From assembly GCA_001599755.1 (NCBI GenBank), contig BCHX01000007.1:2170001-2234000 (forward strand): a stretch of DNA of 64,000 nucleotides, read 5' to 3'. Both the position numbers and the translations under genes were made by a program. The notes under the pieces were generated by a model. The model saw nothing but the letters and a program-made list of their open reading frames with translations. It ran no database searches and was not told where the DNA came from. This DNA is from Gliomastix tumulicola (lineage: Eukaryota; Ascomycota; Sordariomycetes; Hypocreales; Bionectriaceae). The first letter of the stretch is position 1; the number at the start of each line of letters is the position of its first letter. Shown here piece by piece: positions 12,026-22,943 of the stretch.

Positions 12026-13240
12026 ATGCCCTCCAAACGCCCGCACACCAAGACCAGACACGGCTGCAAGACCTGCAGGGCGCGGAGGGTGCGGTGCGAC
12101 CTGCAGCGGCCCATCTGCGGCAACTGCATCAAGCGCAAGGTCACCTGCGCGTACCTGAAAGAGCCGGCGCCGCCCGAGGCGTCTCAGCAGCAGCAGCAGC
12201 AGCAGCAGCAGCCTCAGACGCTGCAGCTGGGCGCCAGCATCGCCGGTCCGGCGGGAAGCAGCAGCGGCATCGTGATCCCGCCGTTCAACGCGGCGGCCGG
12301 CTTCACGACGCGCGACGTCCAGCTCATGTACCACTGGTCGACGTCGACGTACCTCACGCTCAGCGACGACGAGGAGCGCCACGAGGTCTGGCAGCGGACG
12401 GTGCCGGAGCTGGCCTTCCGGCACGACTTCCTGCTGTACGGCCTGTTCGCGCTGGCGGCCTTCCACCGCTGCCGCACGACGCCCGCCGTCAGCGCTCCCG
12501 AGAGGGCGGCGCTGATCGCGCTGGGACGCCACTACAAGCAGTGGGGGTTGACGTCGTACATCCCGCTGCTGCAGCACTCGAGCGACGACAACTGCCACGC
12601 GCTGTTCGCCTTCAGCCTGCTGCTGGGGTCGCTGTGCCTCGGCGAGCTGCAGTACGACTACGAGGACGCGTCGTACAGCGCCATGGACTTCTTCACGGCC
12701 ATGGTCGGCATCTCGAACCTCATGTCCGGCACCGTCGCCCTCGCGAACCAGCACCGCCCCGCGCTGAGAGACGGCAACATGGCGCCGCTGCTCGGGTCTG
12801 ACCTGCAGCCGGGGCCGATCGAGAGCTTCCCCTACACGCTGCGCCAGGCGCTGGAGCTCGTGCTCGACGCCGTCCGCCGCGACTCCCCCGACCTCCCGTC
12901 CTCGGACAAGGAGGCCTGCCTCGCGGCGCTGCGGCGGCTGGGCCTGCTGTACCCCAAGGGCGGGCATCCGACGTGCACGCGGGCGGCGCTGATTGCCTGG
13001 CCGGTGCTCGGCGGGAGGGACTTCCTCGACATGATGCACGCGCGGGATCCCCTCGCGCTCATCTGCCTCGCGCACTACGGCGCCATCCTGCACCAGAACA
13101 AGCACGTCTGGTTCCTCGACGGGCTCGGGGCCAAGCTGGTGACGTCGGTGCTCGAGGTGATCCCCGTGTGCGCCGTCAAGTATCTCGAGTGGGCGGTCGG
13201 GACGGTGAGGGGAGGAGGAGGAGGAGGAGGGGAGGTGTAA
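12026..13240 (+). CDS. Zn2Cys6 transcription factor with poly-glutamine tract
   Basis: Single exon, 404 aa. All six zinc-binding cysteines are present: C14, C17, C24, C31, C34 and C41 (CKTCRARRVRCD, then CGNCIKRKVTC), with basic residues before them. A run of nine Gln encoded by nine CAG codons follows at residues 54-62. The C-terminal part (VQLMYHWSTSTYLTLSDD, LLYGLFALAAFHRC) resembles the group around sterol-uptake control protein regulators, so the gene may control lipid or secondary metabolism, but targets are not evident. It ends in a Gly-rich tail. The gene is on the same strand as, and downstream of, the exporter. Confidence 0.9.
   Translation: MPSKRPHTKTRHGCKTCRARRVRCDLQRPICGNCIKRKVTCAYLKEPAPPEASQQQQQQQQQPQTLQLGASIAGPAGSSSGIVIPPFNAAAGFTTRDVQLMYHWSTSTYLTLSDDEERHEVWQRTVPELAFRHDFLLYGLFALAAFHRCRTTPAVSAPERAALIALGRHYKQWGLTSYIPLLQHSSDDNCHALFAFSLLLGSLCLGELQYDYEDASYSAMDFFTAMVGISNLMSGTVALANQHRPALRDGNMAPLLGSDLQPGPIESFPYTLRQALELVLDAVRRDSPDLPSSDKEACLAALRRLGLLYPKGGHPTCTRAALIAWPVLGGRDFLDMMHARDPLALICLAHYGAILHQNKHVWFLDGLGAKLVTSVLEVIPVCAVKYLEWAVGTVRGGGGGGGEV
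12185..12211 (+). repeat. CAG trinucleotide repeat encoding poly-Gln
   Basis: Nine uninterrupted CAG codons inside the Zn2Cys6 gene. A candidate length-variable tract between strains. Confidence 0.9.
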
Positions 13241-13328
13241 GAGGAGAGGGATTTGGATACCACTTTTGCTGCATTTATCTACTATACCTACTTCGTTTTA
13301 TCCGTGTATACCTAACAATATTGTCATG

Positions 13329-13376
<48 letters not shown>

Positions 13377-13675
13377 CACTGTTTATCATATCACAGCCAT
13401 GGCTGATGGACTCGCCTCGGATGGAGCCGTCGGGTCGGTCGCACTCCGGGCTCATTCTGCTGGTATCCGTACTTTGTCACGCCAATTGGACTCGTCAATG
13501 GATCGCCATCCCGTTGTTAGTGTCAATTGCGTTGCAGGTACAGCATTCAGCCAGGTGGAGTGTCGCCCGTGAATTGCAATTGTGACGTCCGCATTTATCG
13601 CTCACCGGCAGCCAACACTGTCTCTTTCATCTCATCACCACTGCGACGATACTCACTACGACGACGACGCTCACA
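13241..13675. other. Intergenic with long CA microsatellite
   Basis: 435 bp between the regulator and the UPF0303 gene, with the CA repeat at 13330-13375. No gene seen. Confidence 0.6.
13330..13375. repeat. (CA)23 microsatellite
   Basis: An uninterrupted CA dinucleotide tract of 46 bp, 300 bp upstream of the UPF0303 start. Useful as a polymorphic marker. Confidence 0.95.
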
Positions 13676-14325
13676 ATGTCTACCGCTGTCCTGCGCCGTC
13701 GAGATACGCCTACCCAGGCCATCCAGCTTGAGAAGGAGGCCCGGCCCATCACCTCCCCGCCCGAAGACGTAGGCCACACCACACACATCACACTCTACTC
13801 CATGACTCCGTCAACTGACACCACCTCCCCCAGATCCAAACACTCACCGAGCAGGGCGACGCCTTCACCTTCGACTCCTTCACCGCCGCCGACGCCTGGC
13901 ACCTCGGCCACCTCCTGCACGCCCGCCTAGCCCCCTTCCCCCGCGCCACCCTCATCTCCATCGCCCTCGCCTCCGGCCTCGTCGTCTTCCAGTCCCCGAC
14001 GGGCGGGCCCGGAGGCGCCGGCGCCGGCGTGATCCCGGACAACGAGACCTGGGTCCGCCGCAAGCGCGCGAGCGTCCTGCGCTGGGGCCGCAGCACGTGG
14101 TTCCTGCACTGCAAGTACGCGGGCGACGAGGCGCGGTTCGCGGCGACCTTCGGGATGAGCACGGAGCAGGCGGGCGCGTACGCCATTCACGGCGGTGCGG
14201 TGCCGATCTATGTAAAGGGTGTGGATGGGGTGGTGGCCGTGGTGGTGGTGAGCGGGCTGAAGCAGCATGAGGATCACGGGGTTATTGTTGATGTCGTCAG
14301 GGAGAACTGGGAGCCTGTGGAGTAG
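13676..14325 (+). CDS. UPF0303 / HbpS-GlcG-like (heme-degrading domain) protein
   Basis: Two exons (13676-13768, 13834-14325) join in phase 0 across a 65-nt intron, giving 194 aa. The joined protein has an N-terminal helix with QAIQLEKEARP and IQTLTEQGDAFTFDSFTAADAWHLG, then ISIALASGLVVFQS, VLRWGRSTW, YAIHGGAVPIYV and VAVVVVSGLKQHEDH. This pattern fits the UPF0303 family, structurally related to HbpS/GlcG 'heme-degrading domain' proteins. These are small soluble proteins. The biochemical role is not established for most members, so enzymatic function should not be assumed. The stop (TAG 14323-14325) is followed by a further TAG in frame. Confidence 0.8.
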
Positions 14326-14450
14326 TAGTAGTCTGTCACTAGATGATGATGATGAAAAGGAGAGAGAGGCCCCATGAGATTAAAGATATTATGGTCTATA
14401 ATAAGAGACGGGCATCATTCTACGCCATTCACTTGGCTATCCTTCCCCGT

Positions 14451-16076
14451 CTAGACGTTGACAGCAGGCGAGTGCTTCTCCTCCGCCCCCGGAGCAACGT
14501 CCGTGTCGCTCTCGATCCTCTCAGGCGTGCTCGCCACAGCCGTCGCCTTGTCCTCGACGCCCCAGATGGTGAAGACAGCGGGAATCAAGCTGAGCGTCCA
14601 GAAGACGACATTGATAACCGTCGTGTAGAAGGGAGAAAACCGGCTAGTCAACTCGTCAGCACACATACTCATCATTCTCGCACCCACAGATACAGACAGT
14701 ATCGACTCACCTGCTGCTAATGCCAAACGAAGCACACTGGCCCCAACTCTCGACACCCCTTAGTAGTCCTGTCGACCGGCTCAGCTCGAGCGTGCCGTCG
14801 CCGATGGTCCCGACGAGGAAGTACAGGTAGTTCTGCACCAGGTTGCCCGACGTCTGCAGCATGATGTAGATGCCGAACGCGCGGCCGAAGCCCGGGTCGG
14901 TCCAGTCGATGTAGTCCGGGCGCTTCTGCTCAAACCCGTGCTGCACGATGAGCACCCAGATCCACAGGCTCGTGAACAGGCCCGCCGTGAAGATGAAGCC
15001 CCAGCGGAGGCGGGTCTTGATCGAGAGGCGCTGGGAGTCGAGGAAGAAGCCGAAGATGATGCAGGCGAGCGTGCCCGTGATGGCCGAGAGGAAGGAGGCC
15101 AGGGCGCGCGACCGCACGGTGAAGTACAGCGTGATGTACGTCGACGCGTAGCCCCAGTAGAACCAGCAGCTGAAGAAGATGGGCAGCAGGAGGCCCATCT
15201 TGCGCGTGCTGACCGTCTTCCAGAGCAGGTACAGCTGCTCGCGCGTGCTCGTCTGCTTCTCGACGACGATGAGCGAGCCGTCCGGGCGCTCCGTCTTGGC
15301 GGGCGGCGACAGCGTGAAGGAGACGGGCACGGCGAGGGCCTGCAGGACGACGAAGACGAGGAGCGTGACGTAGGAGACGCGGCCGCCCTCGGCGCGGTTG
15401 GCGTTGAGGCCGAGGTTGATGGCACCGCCGATGAGCTAAGGGGGGGGGGATGTGAGTAACTAAGAACTCCCTCCATGACTAGGGATTTGGGACAGACTGA
15501 CCTGCCCGCTGTTCTTGAAGGCGAGCCACAGCGCAAGGTAGCGTCCGCGCTTGGCGTGCTCCGGGTACGACAGGATGATGGCGCCCTCCGCCGCCCAGTA
15601 CAGTCCAGCGCTCACGCCGCAGATGGCCGCGCCGAAGATGACGAACCACTCGGTGCCGTAGCGGTTGTTCTGGTACAGGGCCGCGCTGTAGACGGTCCAG
15701 CCCAGCGTGCCGAGGATGAGCGTCTTCTTAACGCCGATCCAGTTGACGAAGATGGGCGACAGGATGCAGAAGAGGCCCATGAGGCCGAAGACGAGCGAGT
15801 TGCCGGCATTGACCTGGGGGGAGGGGAAACCGTCAGTACGATATAAGTCCGATACGAAGAAGCTATCAGGCCAACATACGAGGTAGGGCTCGAGGGCACC
15901 TCCGGCTCCGAGCGAGTTGTTGGCATTCTTGAAGAAAGATGTCAGTCAGTCAGTGGCCGTCACTAGCCGCAGCTCGCGTGCGCATATGTCATGCTCACCC
16001 AAAGACCAGGACCCAGCAGTGCAATGATGCCGCAGATGATCATCTGGGCCAGCACGCTCCTGTGAAACTTGGCCAT
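14451..16076 (-). CDS. UNC93-like MFS membrane protein
   Basis: Five exons (16076-15999, 15927-15880, 15813-15502, 15435-14711, 14643-14451) code for 451 aa. Introns are 15928-15998, 15814-15879, 15436-15501 and 14644-14710, all GT..AG and phase-consistent. The N-terminus MAKFHRSVLAQMIICG, NANNSLGAGG, the conserved YWAAEGAIILSYPE and the tail LIPAVFTIWGVEDKA match fungal UNC93-like (DUF895) proteins. About 11-12 TM segments are visible, with LLLPIFFSCWFYWGYASTY in the second half. Function in fungi is largely undefined; some UNC93 members act as channel or transport regulators. The acidic C-terminus is cytosolic-looking. Confidence 0.85.
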
Positions 16077-18384
16077 CTTGAGGGTTCTGATAGATCGTCC
16101 ACCAAACTCGAATCTTAACTTGTCAGGCGCACGAGAGCAACGAGAATGATGCAGACACGAAATCTCGAGGACAAACACGCCGGACTCGGCCGCATCTTTA
16201 TTTTCTTATGTATGGAGCAACACGCCGTTACATCGAATGCTACCTACGAGTACATTGCCCAGGTCTCCACGATCCAGCCAATCCAAGCGACGTGATAAGC
16301 AGAAAGGATCCTCGCCCATCGTGACGGGATTGCATTTTTCACGTTGTCGATGGCGCAATCGGGGCGCCATGGCCGAGGGGAGTCAAGAAGGTCCGCCGGA
16401 CAAGCCTTTTTAGAGGGTTCTGTAGGGGGGTTACCTGGGGCTTTCGGTGTTTTTGCCCCCCCACTAGGCGTTCGCTGTCCGACGGGCTAGAAAATTCTTG
16501 CCGCCTTCTTGGGGGCTTCTGTGCAGGTGGTGGTGGTGGTAGTGGCTGACTGGGGGCGGAATACTGAGTCCTGTGATGTGACGGGGTAGATGGCTGCCTG
16601 TTTGTCTTACCTTTATCTCTGACACAGAGGACGCAAGAGGAAGGCCCCGAGGATGAGATGGTCAGAGATTTAGACGAAAGAAATTCATGAAGTCTTACCG
16701 AGGGGAGCTCAGACCTGAGCAGACAGATCCCAGTCAATCAGACAATATCGCCCGATTGACGATTTTTGCAGCTCCACGGGCTAAGGTTTAGCACCCGTTA
16801 AAGCGCCCCAGCGCCACATGGGTAGGGCGAGGCAAATTGTGAGATGGGCTGCTTGTCAGCTCACGAGCCAGGCTGTCGGTGATGACTTGCTTGCTGGCTT
16901 CGGTATGGCGTTTGGTTGACAGCCGAGTGTCGTGCCGAACGAATCAAGTCTTGGGTGACTTGAGATCGGCCACCCTGTCAATTGAATTAGAGGAAGAGAG
17001 TATGGTGAGGGCGAGCGTGCAGTGCAGGGTACGAGGCATTAGGCTGTGGTCTGCACAACCTGTCGCCGCCATCTCCAAGGGTCGCTGTGTCAGTGATCCA
17101 GTTGCCACTTGGCAATCGTGTCAATTGGAATAAAATGATGAAGCCGACGGGAGTATACAGCCATCAATTGGATCCGGAGACGGCCGGCTCACAATCGGGC
17201 ATTGAACACTTCTCAACTGATGTGGCGCCAGGACGCCTGCCTAGGTTCTGCCTGTGCCGTGCTAATGCCGGCTGTGGCTGGAATAGGGAGAATGCCAGCA
17301 GGTACAAATGCCGGACTCGCTAGCAGCCACGCTTGGATCTCACCAAGCTCAGCAAGCCTGGGCATTCCCTCCTTTTCACCACCGACGCTTGCCCTCCCCC
17401 GGCATGCCTCCTACCGATATCGATAAGACGACGCAAATGAGGTCGGTCAAACACTTCTCTTGGTTCCGTCCTGCTCGGCAGTTCTTCCACCAATCGTGGA
17501 CACCAGCCGAGACATTTCTGTGGGCACGACGCCCGCGATATCTTCAGCGCACATGCGATATTGGAGTCCAGACCCTCCCGTCTTGCGTGCGCTGTGCCTG
17601 AGTTGACAGGTTGGTGATGACGAGGCCCCTGTTTACCGCTCATGCAGGTACTATACGGCGCGGAAACAATTAATTTAAACAAATGCGACCAAGGGGGTGT
17701 GTGTTGGGGTAGCTTCATCTCGAGATCTCGGAAAAGGGCACAGGGTAGCCGTGATCCTTGCCCTGCCACGGCCTCCAATACACCGATAGGATGCAACGCT
17801 GTCTGGCTAGTCCAGTCAATTTCTTTTCTTCGGACTGGCAGGTAGGTATTGCACAGTAAACAAGGAACACGTCGCATTTTCTGGCCTGGCTGGCTATTTG
17901 CAAGTCTCCTCACACAATGCCAGCCCATACCGCACACACACGGCAAGTACACGGCAAGATTGCTGCCAACACGGCAGATATGGCAGGCAGATATCCATCC
18001 GCCTGTCCTGGCCATCCCCCCCATGCGGGGAACTTGCACCTGTTCTCCTCTACCCCAAGCCCGGACGATCTTGACCCTCGAGAGTCCAGGCTCGCCCCGT
18101 CTACGACTTGTTTCTCCGATCAACTGTATCCGTTAATGGGTCTCGATATAGGGCCCTGCAAGGGACGCACTGGAGAATTCCAAGCCCGCCAATGAGACTT
18201 GCTGCGCATAGAGGCCAGAATGGGGAGTTTGCAATCTGGCAGACCTTGGACACGACGTGCCTGGCTGTATATAACAGCTTCCGGCATCGCGAAAGGGCCC
18301 AATGGCGTCGGTGTAGCTGTCACCTACCTCTCCTCTCACCTCAGGTCGCTCTCCCACTGCCAATTGACTGCCACCGCCCCCACG
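16077..18384. other. 2.3-kb gene-poor stretch
   Basis: No gene supported. A 267-codon open frame on the minus strand (17320-18123) and a 132-codon one (16339-16737) lack family-like composition and were rejected. The right end carries the GH105 promoter. No RNA gene or repeat recognised. Confidence 0.5.
18268..18274 (+). promoter_or_regulatory. TATA box of GH105 gene
   Basis: TATATAA, about 117 nt upstream of the ATG at 18385, inside a local palindrome-like context (CTGTATATAACAG). Confidence 0.5.
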
Positions 18385-19608
18385 ATGTTGACCAAGCTCG
18401 TCGTCGTCGTCGCGCTCGCGGCCGTCGCCGTCGCCGCACCGCCGCCTGCCCCCAAGGGCCCCCTCAACCAGGTGACCGACTCGTATATCCGACGCGGCAT
18501 CCGCGCGGGCTACTGGTACGGCGAGGCGACGCTGTACAGCGGAGCCGAGGCCTCGTTCGCCGTCAACAAGAACAAGACCATCCTCGAGTGGTACAAGAAG
18601 CAGGTCGACGAGGGCATCCTCAACGCGGACGGCACCATCATCGACTGGGACCTCAACTACTACTCGCTCGACGACTACCGCATCGGCAACAACTTCCTCT
18701 GGTGGTACCAGCGCACCGGCGACGACAAGTACAAGGTGGCGACCGACATCGTCCGCCACCAGCTCGACCGCCACCCGCGCAACCCGTCGGGCGGCTTCTG
18801 GCACCGCCAGCCCACGTACCCGAACCAGATGTGGCTCGACGGCATCTTCATGGCCGACAGCTTCTACGCGCGCTACACCAAGGAGTTCCAGCCGGCCAAC
18901 AAGACGGCCTGGGACGACGTCGCCCGCCAGTACGACCTCATCGAGGCGCACACGCGCAACCACACGTCCAAGCTCCTCGTGCACGGCTACGACGAGGGCA
19001 AGACGGCCATCTGGGCCGACCCGGTCACGGGTGCCTCGCCCTTGGTCTGGAACCGCGCCGTCGGCTGGTACTTCATGTCCCTGACCGAGTCCCTCGACGT
19101 CTGGCCCAAGTCGCACCCGGGCCGCAAGCGCCTCGTCGAGTACTTCGTCACCCTGGCCGAGGGCCTCCGCGACGCCTACGAGCGCGACGGCGGCTGGTGG
19201 CTCGTCATGAGCGAGGGCTACCCGGGCAAGACGGGAAACTACATCGAGAGCAGCTCCCAGGCCATGTTCGTGTACGGCCTGCTGCACGGCCTGCGCACCG
19301 GCCTTCTGTCCGAGAAGAAGTTTGGCAAGGTCGCCGAGAAGGGGTACCAGGAGCTGGTGGGCAAGTTCCTGACCAAGAACGCCGACGGCACGCTCAACTT
19401 CATCGAGACGGTCGAGGTCGGCTCTCTCAACAGCAACGCGACCTTTGAGGTGAGTAGTAGAAGCAGCAAAAGTGACTTCTCTCTACATGGAACAAATGCT
19501 AACAGTGAGCAAAAACAGTACTACGTCGGCGTCCCTCGAGTCATCAACGACACCCGCGGCGGAGGTGCCCTTCTGCTGGCGTTGGCCGAGTGGGAGCTGA
19601 GGAAATAG
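18385..19608 (+). CDS. Secreted GH105 unsaturated glucuronyl/rhamnogalacturonyl hydrolase
   Basis: Two exons (18385-19449, 19519-19608) code for 384 aa. The 69-nt intron is in frame, so the read-through frame looks longer. A signal peptide spans residues 1 to about 18 (MLTKLVVVVALAAVAVAA). The (alpha/alpha)6-barrel family is indicated by WLDGIFMADSFYARY, WNRAVGWYFMSL, GGWWLVMSEGYPGKTGNYIESSSQAMFVYGL and the C-terminal GVPRVINDTRGGGALLLALAEW. GH105 enzymes release the terminal unsaturated sugar left by pectate or rhamnogalacturonan lyases. Here it would act outside the cell during pectin breakdown. In-frame upstream codons exist (from 18199) but would bury the signal peptide. Confidence 0.9.
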   Translation: MLTKLVVVVALAAVAVAAPPPAPKGPLNQVTDSYIRRGIRAGYWYGEATLYSGAEASFAVNKNKTILEWYKKQVDEGILNADGTIIDWDLNYYSLDDYRIGNNFLWWYQRTGDDKYKVATDIVRHQLDRHPRNPSGGFWHRQPTYPNQMWLDGIFMADSFYARYTKEFQPANKTAWDDVARQYDLIEAHTRNHTSKLLVHGYDEGKTAIWADPVTGASPLVWNRAVGWYFMSLTESLDVWPKSHPGRKRLVEYFVTLAEGLRDAYERDGGWWLVMSEGYPGKTGNYIESSSQAMFVYGLLHGLRTGLLSEKKFGKVAEKGYQELVGKFLTKNADGTLNFIETVEVGSLNSNATFEVSSRSSKSDFSLHGTNANSEQKQYYVGVPRVINDTRGGGALLLALAEWELRK

Positions 19609-20805
19609 ATCGATGCTGGGGGGGAGCGCGTGATGTCGCGCGTGGCGCATTATCCATAGAATAAAATTTCAGCATGTTCGGAAGCGATGCGCTCGGTGTC
19701 TGTCCCTTGTGGTTCGTGAACGTAATGGAAGCTGCCATGTGATGGCCTGATGGACTGGAAAACGAGAACCGTTGGAGGGGATTTTGGAGAAGCGAGACGG
19801 AGCTTTGGTGGGGGGCGGCGTGCTTGTCGGATCCGCGGCGGTGGTGGCTGCCTTATCGGGCTTATCTTATCGATATGACCGAGTCAGGGGCGGAGTCGGA
19901 TCCGACGCAACCACACCACTTTCACCCTCGTCCTCCCCCCTCAGCAGCTCTCGCCAACAGGTTCTTGGCCAGAAGGCTCCTCGGATCCGGGTATTGTCAT
20001 CATTACCCCAATTTCTTCTCTCCGTGACCCAATCATTAACCGTCGGATTGTCCAGCGCTCCACCATTTACCCCAGACCACGTTGAATCTGGAGCTTGGCT
20101 TCTGCCCGTCCGTGGATGCCGTTGAGACCGACGACAAGGATGTGACGAGGCTTTTGATTTGTTCTCGTCTCGAAAACCTGCATGAGCTGTGAGAATCCGG
20201 GGTGAGGCACGGCGGAATGAGTTCCTGCCAGCCAATGGGCGAGAGCCTGTCTTCCACTACGCTGGTCGTCTCCCCACTGGACCAAGTGGTGCTTTTTACC
20301 TGAGTCGTCCATCAGTGCGACGCCTCGTCTTCCTCCTCCATCTCGAGGCCCCTCCCCTCCATCTTCTTCTCCATCATGATCTTTTTTTTCCACGCTTATT
20401 TCTCCAGAAGACTCTTGGAAAACCCGCCCCCGCGCGTAACCCAGCCAAGGTCTGTGCTATTATACAGCCCCTCGTCAAGGACAGCAGCCAAACAAGACCT
20501 CCCAGGATCTTCACTAGACCAGCTAGTGGCGTCGCGCCAGCCAGTTCCTCAATCTCTCGCTGTGGAGACGCGGGGTCACTCCACAGCTGAGTCTGCGCCT
20601 GCCACCGTCCGGCGTCATCTGTCCGCTCTGGATCGTCCCTGGCACGTTTGCGTCGTTGATCTATAAAGACTCCTTGCTGCTCCTTGCGGGCTTGTCTTGC
20701 CTCATCCTCCTTCTCTCTCCCAACCTTCATCGGGAGTGATACTCGTTTGTGTTGTGTGTAGGCCCCAAGTCAGCAGCCCCCCTTTTCTGTCTACTGTAGA
20801 CAACC
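19609..20805. other. Intergenic, promoter region of ACS-family carrier
   Basis: 1.2 kb without a supported gene. T-rich and C-rich patches just before 20806 look like a fungal promoter and 5' UTR. Confidence 0.5.
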
Positions 20806-22622
20806 ATGGTCGACACTATGCAACCCACCCACGACGCCGTCGTGTCGGAGAAGGCAAACCTCTCTGAGAATGAGATGTCCAAGGAGAACGGGCAGGTCAC
20901 CATGGCCTCCTTTGCCCACCTCGACGAGAAGAAGATTCTCCGCAAGGTAAGTTTTTCTACCCTTTTTTTTCGCCCCTGCTGGTTGCCACTTCGATAAGGT
21001 GGCAGGTGTTTGCCCGATGCTGACTTGTCGGTAGATGGATCTTCGGCTAATCCCGATGCTTGCCCTCCTGTACCTCCTGTCCTTCCTCGACCGTGGAAAC
21101 ATCGGCAACGCCAAGATCGAGGGTCTCCAGGAGGACCTCGAGATGACCGACGACGAGTACAACTGGTGCCTGACGGCCTTCTTCTTCACCTACGCCGCGT
21201 TCGAGGTCCCCAGCAACCTGCTGCTCAAGAAGCTGCGTCCCAGCCGCTGGCTGCCCATCATCATGGTCTCGTGGGGTGTCGTCATGACCCTCATGGGCAT
21301 CGTCCAGAACTACCACGGCCTGCTCATCACGCGAATCTTCCTCGGTCTCACGGAGGCTGGTCTCTTCCCCGGTGTTGCTGTATGTTTGCCTTGCCTGTGA
21401 CGCCCACGTTGAAAGTTGACGACATTTGACTAACGCGTTCTGAAGTACTACCTGACTATGTGGTACTGCCGACACGAGATTCAGCTCCGCCAGGCTCTGT
21501 TCTTCTCCGCCGCCTCGGTCGCCGGTGCCTTCAGCGGTCTGCTGGCCTTTGGCATCGCCAAGATGGACGGTGTCGGTGGTCTTGAGGGCTGGAGGTGGAT
21601 CTTCATCCTCGAGGGTATCGTCACCGTCGTCGTCGCCATCTTCGCCTTCTGGCTCCTGTACGACTTCCCCGAGACCGCTGGATTCCTGACCCAGGAGGAG
21701 CGTGACTTCGTCGTCTACCGTCTCAAGTACCAGGGCCAGGGCAAGCCCAAGGACAGCCCGGAGCCCCTCGAGGGAGGTGTCGCCAGGGTCCAGGTCGCTC
21801 AGGCCGAGGAGTTCTCGTGGGACTATGTCTGGGCGGCCTTCCGGGACTGGCAAATCTGGGTCAACATCTTCGTCTACTGGGGCGTGAGTATTTCTACATT
21901 CCCACCGCCGCGGACTCGATATGGAAACTGACATTTGTTAAGATTGTGTGCCCGCTCTACGGTATCAGCTTGTTCCTGCCCACTATCGTCAGGAGTCTCG
22001 GATACTCGTCCAGCCAGGCTCAGCTCATGACCGTCCCCATCTACATCACTGCCGCCATCATCGCCGTCATCGTCGCCTACACTTCTGATCGCGTGGGCAA
22101 GCGAAGCCCCTTTATCATCACCCTGTTGTGTATCATGGTCATCGGCTTCACCATGTGTATCTCGTCATCCAACCCGCGTGTGGTATACGGCGGCGTCTTC
22201 CTTGCGACATGCGCCATCTATCCCGCCTTCCCTGGTGTTATCACCTGGCTGGCCACCAACCTTGCAGGCAGCTACAAGCGAAGTGTCGGCATGGCCATCC
22301 AGATTGGTGTGGGCAACCTCGGTGGTGTAAGTAACCTCGCACTGGCCCCTTCTTAACGTCTCTCAGTTGACTAATCATACTCTAGGCTATGGCCTCCAAC
22401 TTCTACCGCCGCAAGGACTCGCCCCGGTATATCCTCGGACACGCGCTCGAGCTTGGCTTTATCGGCGCGGGCATTATTGCCGCCCTCACGCTCGTCTTCA
22501 ACTACACCAGGATCAACAAGGCTCGTGCTCGCAGACTCGCTGAGGGCGCTGCCCAGGAGGTGTCTCCCGAGGTGCTCTCCGCTCAGGGTGACAGAGCTGT
22601 TACCTGGCGGTATGCGTTGTAA
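20806..22622 (+). CDS. MFS carrier, anion:cation symporter family (Dal5/Tna1-like)
   Basis: Five exons (20806-20946, 21035-21379, 21446-21883, 21943-22326, 22386-22622) code for 514 aa, each ending in phase 0. The introns are 88, 66, 59 and 59 nt. Signatures of the fungal allantoate/nicotinate permease group: DLRLIPMLALLYLLSFLDRGNIGNA at TM1, AFFFTYAAFEVPSNLLLKK, GLTEAGLFPGVAYYLTMWY and GWRWIFILEG. Twelve TM segments with a central loop. Likely a plasma-membrane importer of a small organic anion or vitamin; the substrate cannot be told. It is the nearest transporter to the repeat precursor (stop at 22622, convergent), so it could serve that locus, but this family is usually housekeeping nutrient uptake. 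Confidence 0.9.
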
Positions 22623-22943
22623 ATGGAACTGTTTTTTTTTTGTCGCGAGGATTGGATAAGCGAGGATTACTACTGGTTACTCAAATAGAAGAAACGATGA
22701 TTTGAGTTGAGTTATATCATGCGGCTACTTGTGCTGTGCCGAAAAGTGTTTTTAATTAATGAGTGTCATGATGTCGGGTAAGGTCGGTCGTCTGGACCAA
22801 GTATCTGCGATCATTCTGCCTATCCGTCCCCCTTGAGACATAACGTACTATCCCCCAGTAGCCACCCATGCAATGTCAATCTCGGGCTGACGATCCAACA
22901 CATGAGATATCTATCCCATCTTGTCTACCGAAGCGCCTTCCGA
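22623..22943. other. Convergent intergenic gap
   Basis: 321 bp between two convergent stop codons, probably the two 3' UTRs. Nothing else seen. Confidence 0.6.

Noticed and set aside
11957..13105. 382-codon minus-strand frame opposite the Zn2Cys6 gene
   Set aside because: Antisense shadow of a GC3-rich exon: very high Arg, Ala, Val and Glu content, no domain. The plus-strand protein has a complete zinc cluster.
17320..18123. 267-codon open frame on the minus strand in the gene-poor region
   Set aside because: Composition rich in Cys, Arg and Gly with no conserved segment, no promoter logic, and such lengths occur by chance in GC-rich DNA of this size.
18133..19287. 384-codon minus-strand frame opposite GH105
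   Set aside because: Shadow of the GH105 exon, dominated by Val, Ala, Asp and Gly repeats; the plus strand has a signal peptide and family motifs.
20189..20590. 133-codon frame upstream of the ACS-family carrier
   Set aside because: Low similarity to any protein pattern, lies in a promoter-like T/C-rich region.
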